This document shows, in pieces, positions 1 through 11,199 of a stretch of DNA of 64,000 nt. Source of the stretch: Luidia sarsii (taxonomy: Eukaryota > Echinodermata > Asteroidea > Paxillosida > Luidiidae); assembly GCA_949987565.1 (NCBI GenBank), contig OX465102.1:29420268-29484267 (forward strand), given 5' to 3'. The translations under genes were made by a program, and so were the position numbers. Below the pieces are notes generated by a model. The model searched no databases. It was not told the origin of the DNA and saw only the letters and a program-made list of their open reading frames with translations. Numbering within the stretch: the first letter of the stretch is position 1; every line of letters starts with the position of its first letter.

Positions 1-173
1 TTGCATTTCCCTTGCATTGAATTTTATCATTCTCTCACCAAAGCCGTGGTAGTTTGACCCCCGAAAAAGAAGTCCACTGGGAAAACGGCTGATGTCTAAA
101 CCGTCGACGTTGGAGCTCGGCGTTTGTCTTGAGAACTCTTAAAACTGAATTCCGTCTGATTTGCGCTTTGCAG

Positions 174-286
174 ACGCCACGGAAACGCAAGACCAAGCAC
201 AGCGACAACCCGCCAGTGGAGTGCCACGTTGGCTGGGTGATGGACGTCCGAGAGCACCCGAGCAGGTCCAGGCATACCTCAGTGGG
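174..286 (+). CDS. LARP1: LARP1 exon, basic linker before DM15
   Basis: Acceptor ttgcag|acg and donor gg|gtaagg. It encodes residues 1-37 plus two bases of codon 38, including [13 protein letters not shown] and HVGWVMD, which match the segment just before the DM15 repeats in vertebrate LARP1. It starts in phase 0, so the preceding exon lies left of the window. Confidence 0.92.
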
Positions 287-3200
287 GTAAGGCAGAGCCG
301 AGGTTGTCAGAACGTCAACAAGAGCCGGCAAAACAAACCAAGACTCTGTCGGCATTTGCGCACTCGATGACGTCTGATGTCAGTGGCTCGATGTCAGTGA
401 CGGGAATCCTTTTGTGCTTCTCGCATGAAGAGAACCCTCTATATCCATTGTTTAACTCTTCCACTGCCTAGTTTATCTGTGACTTCAGACGGAATTTATT
501 TACAAAGGTTTACCATGAGACGGTGCCAGCGGCTTTCCTTCCCGGAAGTGCACATTGCTCGAGCCGCTGACTTCAGACGGAATTTATTTACAAAAAGGTT
601 TACCATGAGACACTGCCAGCGGCTTTCCCGGCCGGAAGTGCACATTGCTCGAGCCACTGACTTCAGACGGAATTTATTTACAAAAGGTTTACCATGAGAC
701 GCTGCCAGGGGCTTTCCCGGTCGGAAGCGCACATTGCTCGAGCCACTGACTTCAGACGGAATTTATTTACAAAAGGTTTACCATGAGACGCTGCCAGCGG
801 CTTGCAGACCGGAAGTGCACATTGCTCGAGCCGCTGTGAGTGGCTCATCGTAGGGAACGAGTTGAGTCTACTCTGCAAATTCTCATTGGCTTTTGATTGA
901 TTTTCTACCTCTTTTCGCTCCTCTCTCTGCCAGGTCGCCATCGGAGAGTAGCGTGGTGAGCACCAGCTACGGCACTCCGCAGCCGATTCCCAAGTTTGAG
1001 CACCCCTCCCACGAGCTCCTGAAAGACAACAACTTCACCCAGCACGGCTACCACAAGTACCACCAGAAATGCCTCAAAGGTAGCAGAGAGAGGACACTCC
1101 CGTTGTTTTGTTTTTTGGGGGGAGGTTCAGTTTGTGGAGTTGTTTGTATCTCATTTCGGGGGTTTCATTTTTGTGTGTGTGATTTTGTGGGGTTGTTTTT
1201 TTTTTCACGGGGAGATTCTTCTGGCTTCAAAGTAGGTATGGCACAAACAGGCATCAGTAGGACTGGGACCAGGAGCTGAATTCTGACTTAACCCTAACCG
1301 GCATTGAAACCACAATTAACCACACATGGTTTTTCCTGTGGGAGGATAAGGGCCATGCACCAGGACATTCCACAGCGGGGTTTTTGTGGTGTCCTGTGGT
1401 ATGTGAGCCTACACCCCTGTGGGCACTGTGGTAAATTGCGGTATACAGTGTGTGTCCTGTGCGGGAGGTTCAAAGCGTTAGGGTTAATGCCAACTGACTG
1501 ATGATAAAATAAGTTGGCCTTTTTCTTTACCACGTGGCCTGAGCTATGGCCTTTGAGAGGAGTGATTAGTCTCCACTTGTCAAATTCCTTAAAGGGAAGA
1601 TAGTTTTGGGGCGAAGGAACTCGGTGCTTTTCCACCATTTCATAAGAATTCAAATAGCAAATTCTGGGGGGTTTTTACTCCTCATTTGACATGAGTTGAA
1701 CCTCTTTCTTTCTCTGGCTTTCTATGTTTGTCTCTCTGTGTCTGTTTCTGTCTTTCCATCTCTGTGTTTTTCTCTGTCTGTTTCTCTCGCTATCACTGTC
1801 TGTTTTTTTCTTTATCTCTGTGTCTCTGTGTCTTGCTTCCTATCTATCTGTCTGTTTCTCTCGATATCACTCTCTGTTTCTTTCTCTCTATCTCTGTATC
1901 TCTGTGTCTGTTTCTCTTCCCCTCTGTCTCTGTGTCTCACTTCCTATCTCTCTCTTTCTTTTCTTCTCTGTCTGTTTCCCTCGGTATCACTGTCTCTGTC
2001 TTTTATCTCTATCTCTGTATCTCTGTGTCTATTTCTCTTCCCTTCTGTCTCTGTGTCTCGCTACCTATCTCTCTGTCTCTCTCTCTCTATCTTTGTCTTT
2101 CTCTCCATGTCTCACTGACTCTCTCCCTTCTCTTTCCAAACCCCCTCCCCCCCTCCTCCCCCCCCCTTCCCCAGACCGCAAGAAGCTGGGCATCGGCAAG
2201 TCGCAGGAGATGAACACCCTCTTCCGCTTCTGGTCCTTCTTCCTGCGCACCAACTTCAACCGCAAGATGTACGAGGAGTTCCGCAGCCTGTCGGTGGAGG
2301 ACAGCCGGCACGGCTATCGCTACGGGCTGGAGTGCCTCTTCCGCTTCTACAGCTACGGTCTGGAGAAGAAATTCCGCCAGGACCTCTTCCGCGACTTCAT
2401 GGCGGAGACCAAGGCCGATTACGCAAACGGTGAGCGAGGCGAGGGGATGTAAAGACTTCCAGGAAATTTCCAGATTCCCGGAAATGGCGTGATTTTTTTT
2501 TCCCCGGATTTTTCGGAAATGGCCAAGTGCCCACTTGAGGGGCCCTGCAATGAGCAACTTGTTCCAGTAGTGCTGTAGCCAGGTTTTTATTCATTTTCAT
2601 GAGAACCTCGGCCATGAGTTACAGGGAAACTCATCCCTCTTGTTTGAGTTGTGAGGTTTTTTTTCACAATTTTTGGGGACAAAATTGTAGATAAATGTTA
2701 CGTTTTGTTAAAATAAGTCACACTTTTTGAAATTGTTCTCTTTCGGCAACATTTTTATCACTTTGGGAATTATTTTCACACTTAAATGTAAATGAGTTTC
2801 CCATTTTTAAATTTCACTCACAAATGACTCAGTCTTTCGTTTCCATCAGTTTTTCCCTGGACAGAAAATAACTTTGCCTTCCTGTCGAAGGGATAGGTCA
2901 CTTGCAGTTTTCTCATGGATTTGTGAAGAACACGGACAGCATTTGTAGCACACACTTCACATCTACCTTCGAGAAAGGACCTATATCACGACTTGGCTCA
3001 CCGGGCTCTTGGCAAACAAATTTTTGACGTTTGGATTTTTTTTGGTTTTTGTTTTACCCTTGAAATGCAGGCCAGTTGTATGGCCTGGAGAAATTCTGGG
3101 CCTTCCTCAAATACACGCGGAGGAGGGGACTGGACATAGATCCTGAACTCAAGGGAACCTTGCAGAACTACAAGACGCTGGAAGACTTCCGTGTCTTGGT

Positions 3201-6200
3201 GAGTAGCGGGAGAGGATGCCACACTTTGTCCCTCTAGCCGTGCAGGAATATAAGACTTCCGGAAATTTCCTGATTTCCGGAAAAGGGCGTGATTTTTGTT
3301 CAGATTTCCAGAAATGGTGATTTTTGTTCAGATTTCCCAAAATGGTGAGATTTGTTTTTTGTTTTTTTTTCCTTTTCCGGAAATCAGGAAATTTCTGGAA
3401 AAGGGCGTGATTTTTGTTAAGATTTCCCAAAATGGTGATTTTTATTTATTTTTTTACCGATATCTCAAACTGCTATCTGTTAAAACCCTAAAAACTGAAG
3501 GGCGTCTGCACCCCTGCCGTGAATCTCACAATTGCATCTCTCGGTCACGTAAGCGCTCACTCGCAGTTGCACAATTTTTTGGCTGTCGGTCATTTTCAAG
3601 AAATGACTTTGTCAGTCACTTGCATCCCTGAACCATGGGGATTACTTTTTTTTATTTAGAATGAGAATGGTGACAATCTGCAGGCGTGCCATTGACCAAA
3701 TCTTTTGACTGTAAAATGACGGGCTTTATTTCAAACCCGAAGACGGGGAGAATGCTCTCAGTTTCTTTTGCCCAAGTGACTGGTGATTTGTCTCGATGAG
3801 AAAGTAATTCAGTGAGTGTTTGACCTAGCCGTATCAGATGGTTTGTAAGCACTACATGTATATGCTGAGCACTTTATCCTAGAGATTTGAGTTGGTGAGA
3901 ATGTAACTATGAGGGTTTGCCCTACACTATGCTCAGTGCTTTGCCCGATTGCCTGCTTGAAAAAAAAAAACCACCACAGGCAACTCAAGTGGGATTTGAA
4001 GAACCGTGGGCTCAGGTTAAACCAGGGATGAGATTCCTCCGACTTTTTGGCGGAATTCTGCCATTAGAACTTTGACATTCCGACTTATAATTTCAGTTCC
4101 GACTTTTTCCGAACCGAATGGTCTGAAAAAAGAAAAAAATAATAATAATAATATTAATGGTAAAAAAATAAAATAACAATTCAAGAGAAGGGATTCAAAG
4201 TGAAGTGCCTTGTAGTTGTAGGTTTTGTTAACAAAATGTATTGCTGCTGAAAGTTTTGTCAGATTTTGTTCCCGTTATAGTCTTAAAATAAAAAATATGC
4301 TACAGTACCGCCAAAAGTACCGTAAATTCCCTCGTACAAGGCGCACCCGCGTATAAGGCGCACCCCCAACTTTCGACATCAGCCGACAGAAAAAAAGTTT
4401 CACGGCAACTGGTAAAATATCACCAACTCATGGGATCTTCTTCTGAGGTGCTTGTCAATTAGCCCCTGACCATTTTCCCCCTAAAAGTCTGCCATTGTAG
4501 GCCGCGAAACTCTGCATTTTGTAACATAAGGTTTAGGACTTCGCCTATCGCTTTGATCATTCTTCCGAAGTTCGACTTTCCGGGTACTCAATAGCAAATG
4601 CGGCGCGTCGTGGCGCATCAAAGATAACACGGATAGTGTGGGCCGCATCCGGCGGTCAACACAAAGCCACACAGGACACTGATATGGTACCAAGTTTCCA
4701 CGCAGCACCCACGACCCACTAAAGAAGGTCACGGAGTACCGTAAGTAGCACACGGAACATGGACTGTACCATTCAGGTATGGCCGGGATGTTCTAGTCGG
4801 CCTGACGGCAAAAATATGTGAAAATAGATCCCCAGAAAAAAGTCTCAATAACCTACGTACATGTTTTGTAAAGATGGATTTGTAAGCAGCTAGGTCCACC
4901 CTAAACGAGAATATTATCGGAGCTTATTATTGTATATACAGTGGTACCCCTCTCATGCCTAATGGAATAGTCCATGCTGTCAAGGAATCGAGATGTGGGC
5001 CGTGCCAAAAATTTATCGTCAAAAATGTGAGAATAACTTGAAAAACGATCACGTACGTTCGTAGGCCTACCTGAAAAAATGAATAAAGAGTGCAACATTT
5101 TTGTGCTGTATTGTGTAGTAAGTAGTGCTCCTTTTGCTGTCTGGCTTTCTCCTTTCAGGGCCTGGTTAAAAGGCACCCGTCATCGAACGCGCAAACTTTT
5201 GACAGCTCTAGGATTCTACTTTCACACGCAACCCAACCACGTGTTATTGCGCAATCTATATATCGTGCAACGTAAATCACTCCCAACTACCGTTGGTACC
5301 CGTAGATTGGTACCGCTCGCGGTGTCCAAGATTCACTGGTACCCACAGACGAAAAGTTCGTTGACATGTCCTGCACGTGCTGTTGTGCACAGAATGCGCA
5401 ATGTTTAGCTGGCAGTGCACACGGTACGGTCAAGCTTCCGACACATCAATCTAGCGTGCTGTGCTAAGCTACATGTAAGGGCCGCGCTGGCGGCCGGCAC
5501 TATTATATATCCCGCATGACCGGGAGCTGAAGTGTTTCGGAAAGACATTTTTGGGGCAGCGTCTGAAAAAATAAAAAATAAATAAACTCTCCGGAAATCG
5601 GAATGTCAACACCAATAGGCTGATACCGCTTCAGGGCAATTTCTTTTCTGATTGGCAAAACTCTGACTCGTGAATCTACATGTAAAATAATGGATTGACG
5701 TAGCGCCCCGCGATTTTCTGAGCCTTCCCAAGGCGCAGGTAGACAACTTCATTGGTTTATTTTACTTTACTTTAAAAAGAGTTCTGGTCCGGACAGTAAA
5801 AATGTTCTTTCCCATTTTCAGTTCCCGTTCAGTTTTTTCTTAATTTTTTTTTTTTAAATTTTAATAAAGAAAAGAAGGGGGAAAATTGTAATGAATGGCC
5901 TAACTTTCGATCCTAGCAGGACCTACAACAGAGACTCAGATATAAAGTTGATAACTCCGACAGTTTGCCTTTCGTGTGGAAAGAAAGCTACTAGGAAGAC
6001 AACACAGCACAACAAAGGGGGGAACTAAATAATGCCCGTACGCGGTTGGTGTTCCACTCTGCTTGTCATTCGGCTTATAGGGGTGCTCACATCTACCCAC
6101 AACACATCGTTAGTACCAAAAACAAACTGAGAGCAACTTAAATATCTATTGTTTCTTTGATACCACAATCCACGGTAAAAAGCTGGATTTTTCCAACTAA

Positions 6201-7382
6201 AAAATGACATCCAAAATACTCAGCTGCTGTATTGAGCACCCCTCCCATTCATAATGAAATAGTCCATGTTGTCCACACACAGCTCGCCGCGGCGGGTCGC
6301 GGAGTGCCCTGTGTGTGCCGGGCCAGGGACTTCTCCATATTCATTCGACAATTAACATAACAATAGCGGACTTTACAGAGGGGATCTTTTAATGAGCAAG
6401 GGGACCGTCCGGGCGCTGCAATTTAATCCGGGAGGTGGGACACGGGGGGGGGGGGGGGGGGGCAGGGACGCGCCGCACTGCGCCGCGGTGGGTCGCGTCG
6501 CGCCGATAAAAATCTTTTTGACATGGTGTCTAACAAGACCGCCAGCGGGCTGTACCCGCGTATAAGGCGCACCCCCAACTTTGGGTTTTCACGTCGGTGA
6601 AAAAAAGTGCGCCTTATACGCGGGAATTTACGGTAACTCATCATATGATAAATGTCAAGCAATTTCCAATACCTTTGACACTGATTAAACGACTGAAAAC
6701 TCAAAAATGATGTTGAAATGATGATGTTTTGCTTTATAAAAAGATGGTTCAAGTGGTCAGAAATGGGCTCAGATTGTAGCACAGAGCGTCTATAATCCAA
6801 AACATTTCGGGCCCTTAAGCGGGCCCCGAACCCCACGCCGTAAGGGCTTCACGCTTGCCAGGACGGAAAATTTCAGACTTTTTCATTTTGGGAGAATCTC
6901 ATCCCTGGTAAACGTACCGACACTCCATCCATCCATCCCTTACATTAGGTAGGGTCCTTCCTAAATAGTCGACGATGCCATCGGGGTTGGGGCGACAGTC
7001 AGAAGCACCTTCTTGCTCAGCTACCAATTGCAGATTCGATAGATAACCTAAGGAAGTATTCATCCACCCTCCAGCTAAGGCAAAGATTTTTGTTTATCGC
7101 AGCAGACGGTTGGAACCAGTATGAAGCTATCAGCCATTTCCTCCCATTTATCTCCATGGACCAGACCCAAGTTTTCATTCACACAACATGCACATGTATC
7201 TTTTACTTTGTGTCATATTTTATTTATTTCAGCCCCCGATTGGAGAAGTTCAGTCAAGCGAGGGCGCTGTCGGTGGGGCAGAAGCGGCCGAGGGAAGCTC
7301 CTCAGGAGCTAGCAAGCGACCAAAGCACCAGGACAAGCCGACCTCTAGAGCGCCCCCGACACAAGAGGGCGCCCCGGGTTAA
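174..7382 (+). CDS. LARP1: LARP1 (La-related protein 1), C-terminal part in five exons; 5' end outside window
   Basis: Joined exons 174-286, 934-1079, 2175-2429, 3071-3198 and 7233-7382 give 792 nt (263 aa plus TAA) with every splice phase consistent. LARP1 binds the cap and adjacent first bases of 5'TOP mRNAs and links mTORC1 to ribosomal-protein mRNA translation and stability in the cytoplasm. Numbering from the first codon here, the three helical DM15 repeats span about residues 57-214 with recognisable blocks [45 protein letters not shown] and [15 protein letters not shown]. Residues equivalent to human R840, R879, Y883 and Y922, which contact the cap and TOP base, are R104, R143, Y147 and Y186, with the human 39-residue spacing. 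The tail after DM15 is 49 aa and not conserved. The La module must lie upstream, outside the window. Identity is certain at family level; the single invertebrate gene would serve both LARP1 and LARP1B. Confidence 0.96.
481..836 (+). repeat. Four tandem copies of an 88-90 bp unit in a LARP1 intron
   Basis: Units begin with gacttcagacgg at 481, 569, 659 and 748 and end in a cattgctcgagcc block. They differ by a few substitutions and 1-2 nt indels. The array ends about 100 bp before the 934 exon. The short ORFs through it come from the repeat. Confidence 0.9.
934..1079 (+). CDS. LARP1: LARP1 exon, DM15 repeat A
   Basis: Acceptor tgccag|gtc and donor aaag|gtagca. It encodes a serine-rich stretch and then [20 protein letters not shown], the first helices of DM15A. 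It begins at the third base of a codon and ends after the first base of the next. Confidence 0.94.
1292..1483. mobile_element. 192-bp MITE with TTAA target-site duplication
   Basis: The element begins CCCTAACCGGCATTGAAACC and ends with the inverted, partly diverged counterpart (ggttcaaagcgttaggg). It is flanked by TTAA at 1288-1291 and 1484-1487. TTAA plus CCCT termini are the hallmark of piggyBac-type elements. The interior is built from ACCACA/TGTGGT-rich words. A second, inverted copy lies at 20386-20668. Confidence 0.8.
1696..2174 (+). repeat. Degenerate TCTCTG/TTTCTC pyrimidine tract ending at a LARP1 splice acceptor
   Basis: About 480 bp of degenerate TCTCTG, TTTCTC and CTCCCC words run without interruption into the ccccag acceptor at 2174. 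Long ORFs in all forward frames are a by-product of the stop-free repeat. Confidence 0.9.
2175..2429 (+). CDS. LARP1: LARP1 exon, DM15 repeat B and start of C
   Basis: Acceptor ccccag|acc follows a long pyrimidine tract; donor aacg|gtgagc. It encodes residues 87-171, including [13 protein letters not shown] and [20 protein letters not shown]. The equivalents of human R840, R879 and Y883 all fall in this exon. It is the most strongly conserved LARP1 exon here. Confidence 0.96.
2430..3070. other. LARP1 intron with short TTCCGGAAATTTCC-type repeats
   Basis: The intron starts with degenerate inverted TTCCGGAAA-like words at about 2455-2530. The rest is AT-rich with no structure I recognise. Confidence 0.6.
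3071..3198 (+). CDS. LARP1: LARP1 exon, DM15 repeat C
   Basis: Acceptor atgcag|gcc and donor cttg|gtgagt. It encodes [15 protein letters not shown] through LEDFRVL and carries the equivalent of human cap-stacking Y922. It ends in phase 0. Confidence 0.95.
3245..3445. repeat. Degenerate tandem of TTCCGGAAA and gatttttgttcagattt words
   Basis: Several imperfect copies of gatttttgttcagatttcc with aaaatggtga, and inverted ttccggaaatttcctg words, follow the donor at 3199. It shares vocabulary with 2455-2530 on the other side of the exon. Confidence 0.6.
4320..6633. mobile_element. 2.3-kb non-autonomous element with CCGTAAATTCCC...GGCGCAC termini
   Basis: The left end reads CCGTAAATTCCC then CGTACAAGGCGCAC. 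The right end is the inverse, GTGCGCCTTATACGCGGG then AATTTACGG. Each end is next to TA (4318-4319, 6634-6635), consistent with a TA duplication. A second GCGTATAAGGCGCACCC word follows just inside each end. No ORF resembles a transposase. Internal inverted words such as gtggtacccctctcatgcc at about 4943 suggest older nested insertions. Confidence 0.65.
6905..7090. repeat. Interspersed repeat fragment, SINE-like tail
   Basis: The words cccttac...tagtcgacgat...gacagtcagaagc match segments near 24735-24935, 33170-33275, 34500-34680 and 47790-47965. In some of those copies the segment lies beside tRNA-like sequence. Confidence 0.55.
7233..7382 (+). CDS. LARP1: LARP1 last coding exon, non-conserved tail and stop
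   Basis: Acceptor atttcag|ccc. It encodes 49 residues starting [10 protein letters not shown], where human LARP1 has PPMGEEG, followed by a low-complexity Ala/Gly/Ser/Pro/Lys tail and TAA at 7380-7382. The frame follows phase 0 of the previous exon. Confidence 0.88.
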   Translation, partial: PPIGEVQSSEGAVGGAEAAEGSSSGASKRPKHQDKPTSRAPPTQEGAPG

Positions 7383-7401
7383 GGGGGCACGTGAGGTCTG
7401 A

Positions 7402-7957
7402 GCAGCGGCAGGGGATTGGGTGTGGGCGCCCTTGGGCAGAGGATTTGGTGGGGGAACCCTTGAGCAGGGGCTGGGTGGGGGCACCCTTGGGCAGGGGTTG
7501 GGTGTGGGCACCTTTGGGCAGGGGATTGGGTGTGGGCACCCTTGGTCAGGGGTTGGGTAGGGGCACCCTTGGGCAGGGGTTGGGTGGGGGCACCCTTGGG
7601 CTTGGGCTGGGTGTGGGCACCCTTGGGCAGGGGTTGGGTGGGGGCACCCTTGGGCTTGGGCTGGGTGTGGGCACCCTTGGGCAGGGGTTGGGTGTGGGCA
7701 CCCTTGGGCAGGGGTTGGGTAGGGGCACCCTTGGGCAGGGGATTGGGTGTGGGCACCCTTGGGCAGGGATTTGGTGGGGGCACCCTTGGGCAGGGGTTGG
7801 GTGTGGGCACCCTTGGGCAGAGGATTGGGTGTGGGCACCCTTGGGCAGGGGATTGGGTGTGGGCACCCTTGGGCAGGGGTTGGGTGTGGGCACCCTTGGG
7901 CAGGGGTTGGGTGGGGGCACCCTTGGGCAGAGGATTGGGTAGGGGCACCCTTGTGCT
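7402..7957 (+). repeat. G-rich 27-bp minisatellite, about 20 copies, starting 20 bp after the LARP1 stop
   Basis: The unit contains GGGCAGGGGTTGGGTGTGGG then CACCCTT, giving four runs of three or more G within 20 nt on the mRNA-sense strand. Variants have gattgg, cttgggctgg or taggg changes. Since 27 is divisible by three and units lack stops, frames on both strands stay open. These are not genes. Confidence 0.93.
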
Positions 7958-10142
7958 TGGGCTAGATGGAGTTTAGGCAAGAACCCGGCCCAAGGCTGGA
8001 GTGTGGAGGGAAGGATGGTGTTGTGAGGTTTGGAATGTAAATGTCAGAAGAAAGAAGAAAAAAGGCGGCCTCACTGGACATAGAGAAAGATTTCAAAATA
8101 AGGGAGTTAAACAAAAGATCTCCATTCTTCATATGAAAGATACGTCATCTTTCTAACTTTTTTCTTTTTTTTAACTGGCAACTCTCAAGGTTCCTTTTAT
8201 CAGAAGTCATTGAGGTTTTAGCTGAACCGTATCCTAGTGGAGTGAGCCCTCTCAGTATTCTCTTGCAATAAGCTGACGTCCCTCCCTTTGGATTTTGGAT
8301 TCTACCCCGCTGCACAGTCCCACGCACTTTTCTTCTCTCTTCCATCTTTTTGTTTGGATTCTCCGAAAGGAAAATACATTGTGGGAGAGAGGAAGCGATT
8401 AAAAATCAAAATGTGCCCCTCTCCGTGGTGGCCAAGGAAATGGGATGAGTGTAGGTGCTGTGCAGGAGTTTCGATTCACAAGAGCGTAGACTTGAAAACT
8501 GATTTTGAAAATCTCGCCAACAATTGTCTTGAACAGGTCTTGCATCATTGCGGTCAAACTTTTAAGAGAATGTAAATTTGATCTGCCGTATTGTGTCTTT
8601 TTTATGAGTCCAAAGCTATCTGTCCACTCCCTGATATATTTTTCTTTATTTGCTTTCTTGTCACTGAGCTGGTGAAAGAAAGAAGAAGAAAAAACATTTT
8701 TACCATTGTACTAATGGTATGATATATCTAATGAAATTCCTTTTTCCATTTGTTTAGATTCTGTATTCTGTATAACTTATGAAAGGTATTCGAATTATTT
8801 TTACCTTTTTGATTTCGTCTTTGAAAGGGAAATAGGAGTGTGTTGAGTTTAAAAAAAAAAAGGAAAACAAAATTCTTGATTTTTGGCGGTTTTTAAGAGG
8901 ACCTTAAATTTCTGAGGGTGTTGGTCTTTGGTATGTTTGTCTGGCCCAGATCTGGATTGCACTGAACGACACATACGCTGGTTCCCTCCATCCATTAGGT
9001 GTTGTAACTGGTGTGGGGAACCAACTCGGTATAAATCACAGAGGAGGAATGTTATGTGTTCAGTTTGACCAACGTCCGCTTATTCAAACTCATCGCAGAC
9101 CCTGTGCTGTTCATTACTACTTTACTTCTGCGTTGTGTTGAAAATGATCTCGCGCCAAATTGTGATCGATTTTTCGCATGCGTGTGGTGTTTTGGTGATG
9201 GCTAAGGATCTATTTGAAATGCCCCTCCCCACCCTTGTGGTTTATTTCACAAAGCCTTGTAGTCCATCACAGTCACACCTTGAGTTATGAAGGGATTCAG
9301 CCCTAGTTGTGGCTGCTTGTATAATCGTCCAGCATCCCATGATTGACCATACGTTCTGACTCCTTTTGTGAAAATGAAATCCCAGAATCCAGTTCCTTGT
9401 GAAAAAGCAATTCAGCCGCTGTCTGAGAGTCAGCGCCCCCCCCCCCCCCCCCCCCCCGAATATATCAAATCTGAAAGGGGGGAATTCCTTTCCATCTTTT
9501 AAGTCAGTTAAAGTCGGCAGGAGTCGGAGCTTGAGGAAACCAATCACTTGTTCAGGGGCCTAATTAAGATGGTGGCGCTGTTTTAAGCACCCGCGTTTGA
9601 GGCTGACTGCTTAGGGACACTTTGCGGAGGTTCTCGCTCGGTAGGAATGAACCTTTTGGAAAATTTGCAGCAAGACTCATTGGTGTACAAATACTGTGTG
9701 GATTTGGGGAGGTGTTTTCTTTTTTTCTTTCCAAGAGTAAGGAATGTGCACCCGCTGCTCGGTACTGCTCCTTTCAGTGTGTCATTGGCTGTTTCCCAGA
9801 CATTTTCTCCTGAGGGAGTGTGTTCATCGGTGTAGTATGAATGTATGCCTCATACCACGAGAGGCTTTGTTGTCCCGTACCAGTGGCTTGTGCCATTGTC
9901 ATCCGAAGGGTCCACTGCCACCACGACGACATTTTGTGCGCTGTCCTGACTATGCCATGTCATTCCTGGGAGGTCAGATGTCATGGGTCGTGTATGTGAT
10001 GTCACAGTGCCATGGCTATTCTTTGGGTCAGTGTCATGGCCATTCCTCCGTGGGTGTTGGGGGAATTCCCTTTTGGGGGGATTGCCATTGCATGGGCGAG
10101 TGTCATGGTCATACCTTGAGGCCAGTGTCACTGTCACGCCTT

Positions 10143-10462
10143 GGGTCGATGTCATGGCCATTCATTGGTGTCATTGTCTTGGCCATTCATTGATGTCATT
10201 GTCATGGCCATTCATTGGTGTCATTGTCATGGCTATTCATTGATGTCATTGTCATGGCCATTCATTGGTGTCATTGTCATGGCCATTCATTGGTGTCATT
10301 GTCTTGGCCATTCATTTGGTGTCATTGTCATGGTCATTCATTGGTGTCATTGTCATGGCCATTCATTGATGTCATTGTCATGGCCATTCATTGATGTCTT
10401 TGTCATGGCCATTCATTGATGTCATTGTCATGGCCATTCATTGGTGTCATTGTCATGGCCTC
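10143..10462 (+). repeat. 25-bp tandem array in probable LARP1 3'UTR
   Basis: About 13 copies of catggccattcattggtgtc plus attgt, with g/a alternation in ggtgtc/gatgtc. Degenerate flanking copies with tcatggcca words extend from about 9965 to 10560. Confidence 0.92.
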
Positions 10463-10994
10463 TCCTAGGCTGAATGTCACAGTCAGTGACTGGGTTAGTG
10501 ACTCATGGCCATTCAGGGAGTAAATGACAGTCATCACCATTCCTAGAGTGACGGCCATGGTCAATTTGAGAGTGATTGTCACAAAAACGTCACCAAAACA
10601 AATCCAAAAAAAATCTTGACACATTGGAATGAGAGTAACAACATTTGATTCTTTCGGTTGGAGATCGAAGGTTGGGGTTTCAATTTTCAGTTTCCGAGGT
10701 CCCGAAAAAAACACACCAACAAATAGTTTTTATTTAAAATTCTTATTTGTAAATATATTTTAAGTAACACTTGCTGCATCTGTGGGCGTGGAAAGACTGA
10801 AACAAAAAGTGCACGAGGGGGGGTCGATGAAACAGAGGCGCGAGAGAGGGCAGAAGCCTGGTGACCAGTCTAGCAATGGACAGCAAGACGAGACCACACA
10901 CGGCTTGCCCTGGTAGCTTGCTGACAATGCCAGATGCACTTACTTGTGAAGTTCTTTGTGTGTTATTCTATAATGCGGTCATTCATTCCTAAGA

Positions 10995-11199
10995 AATAAA
11001 TTGGGGGAGTGTTTTTCTTCTTTCCACTCTGCTCTGGTGAAAGCGACCCTTTTTTTTCTCTCCCGAGGTTCATCTATTCCTCTCTTCTTCTTTTTTTTTT
11101 TGGCTTTCTTTTTTAGTTGTATACTTCTGCAGTTTAGCGGTGCAAATTATGCAAGGAAAAAAAAAATAATCAGAATATTTAGAATCTGATGTAAATAAA
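10995..11199 (+). promoter_or_regulatory. LARP1: Candidate LARP1 polyadenylation signals
   Basis: AATAAA occurs at 10995-11000 and 11194-11199 on the gene strand. The second is followed within 60 nt by TG-rich sequence. They are the first strong hexamers downstream of the LARP1 stop. No transcript evidence is available here. Confidence 0.4.

Noticed and set aside
1288..1487. Telomere-like TTAACCCTAACC
   Set aside because: Only a single word at a MITE end; there is no telomeric array.
7302..7976. Overlapping ORFs of 140-190 codons on both strands with 9-residue repeats
   Set aside because: They follow from a stop-free 27-bp minisatellite (multiple of three) and no frame is favoured.
10143..10462. 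Regularly spaced repeats that might suggest a CRISPR-like array
   Set aside because: Contiguous 25-bp tandem units without unique spacers, in a eukaryotic gene region.
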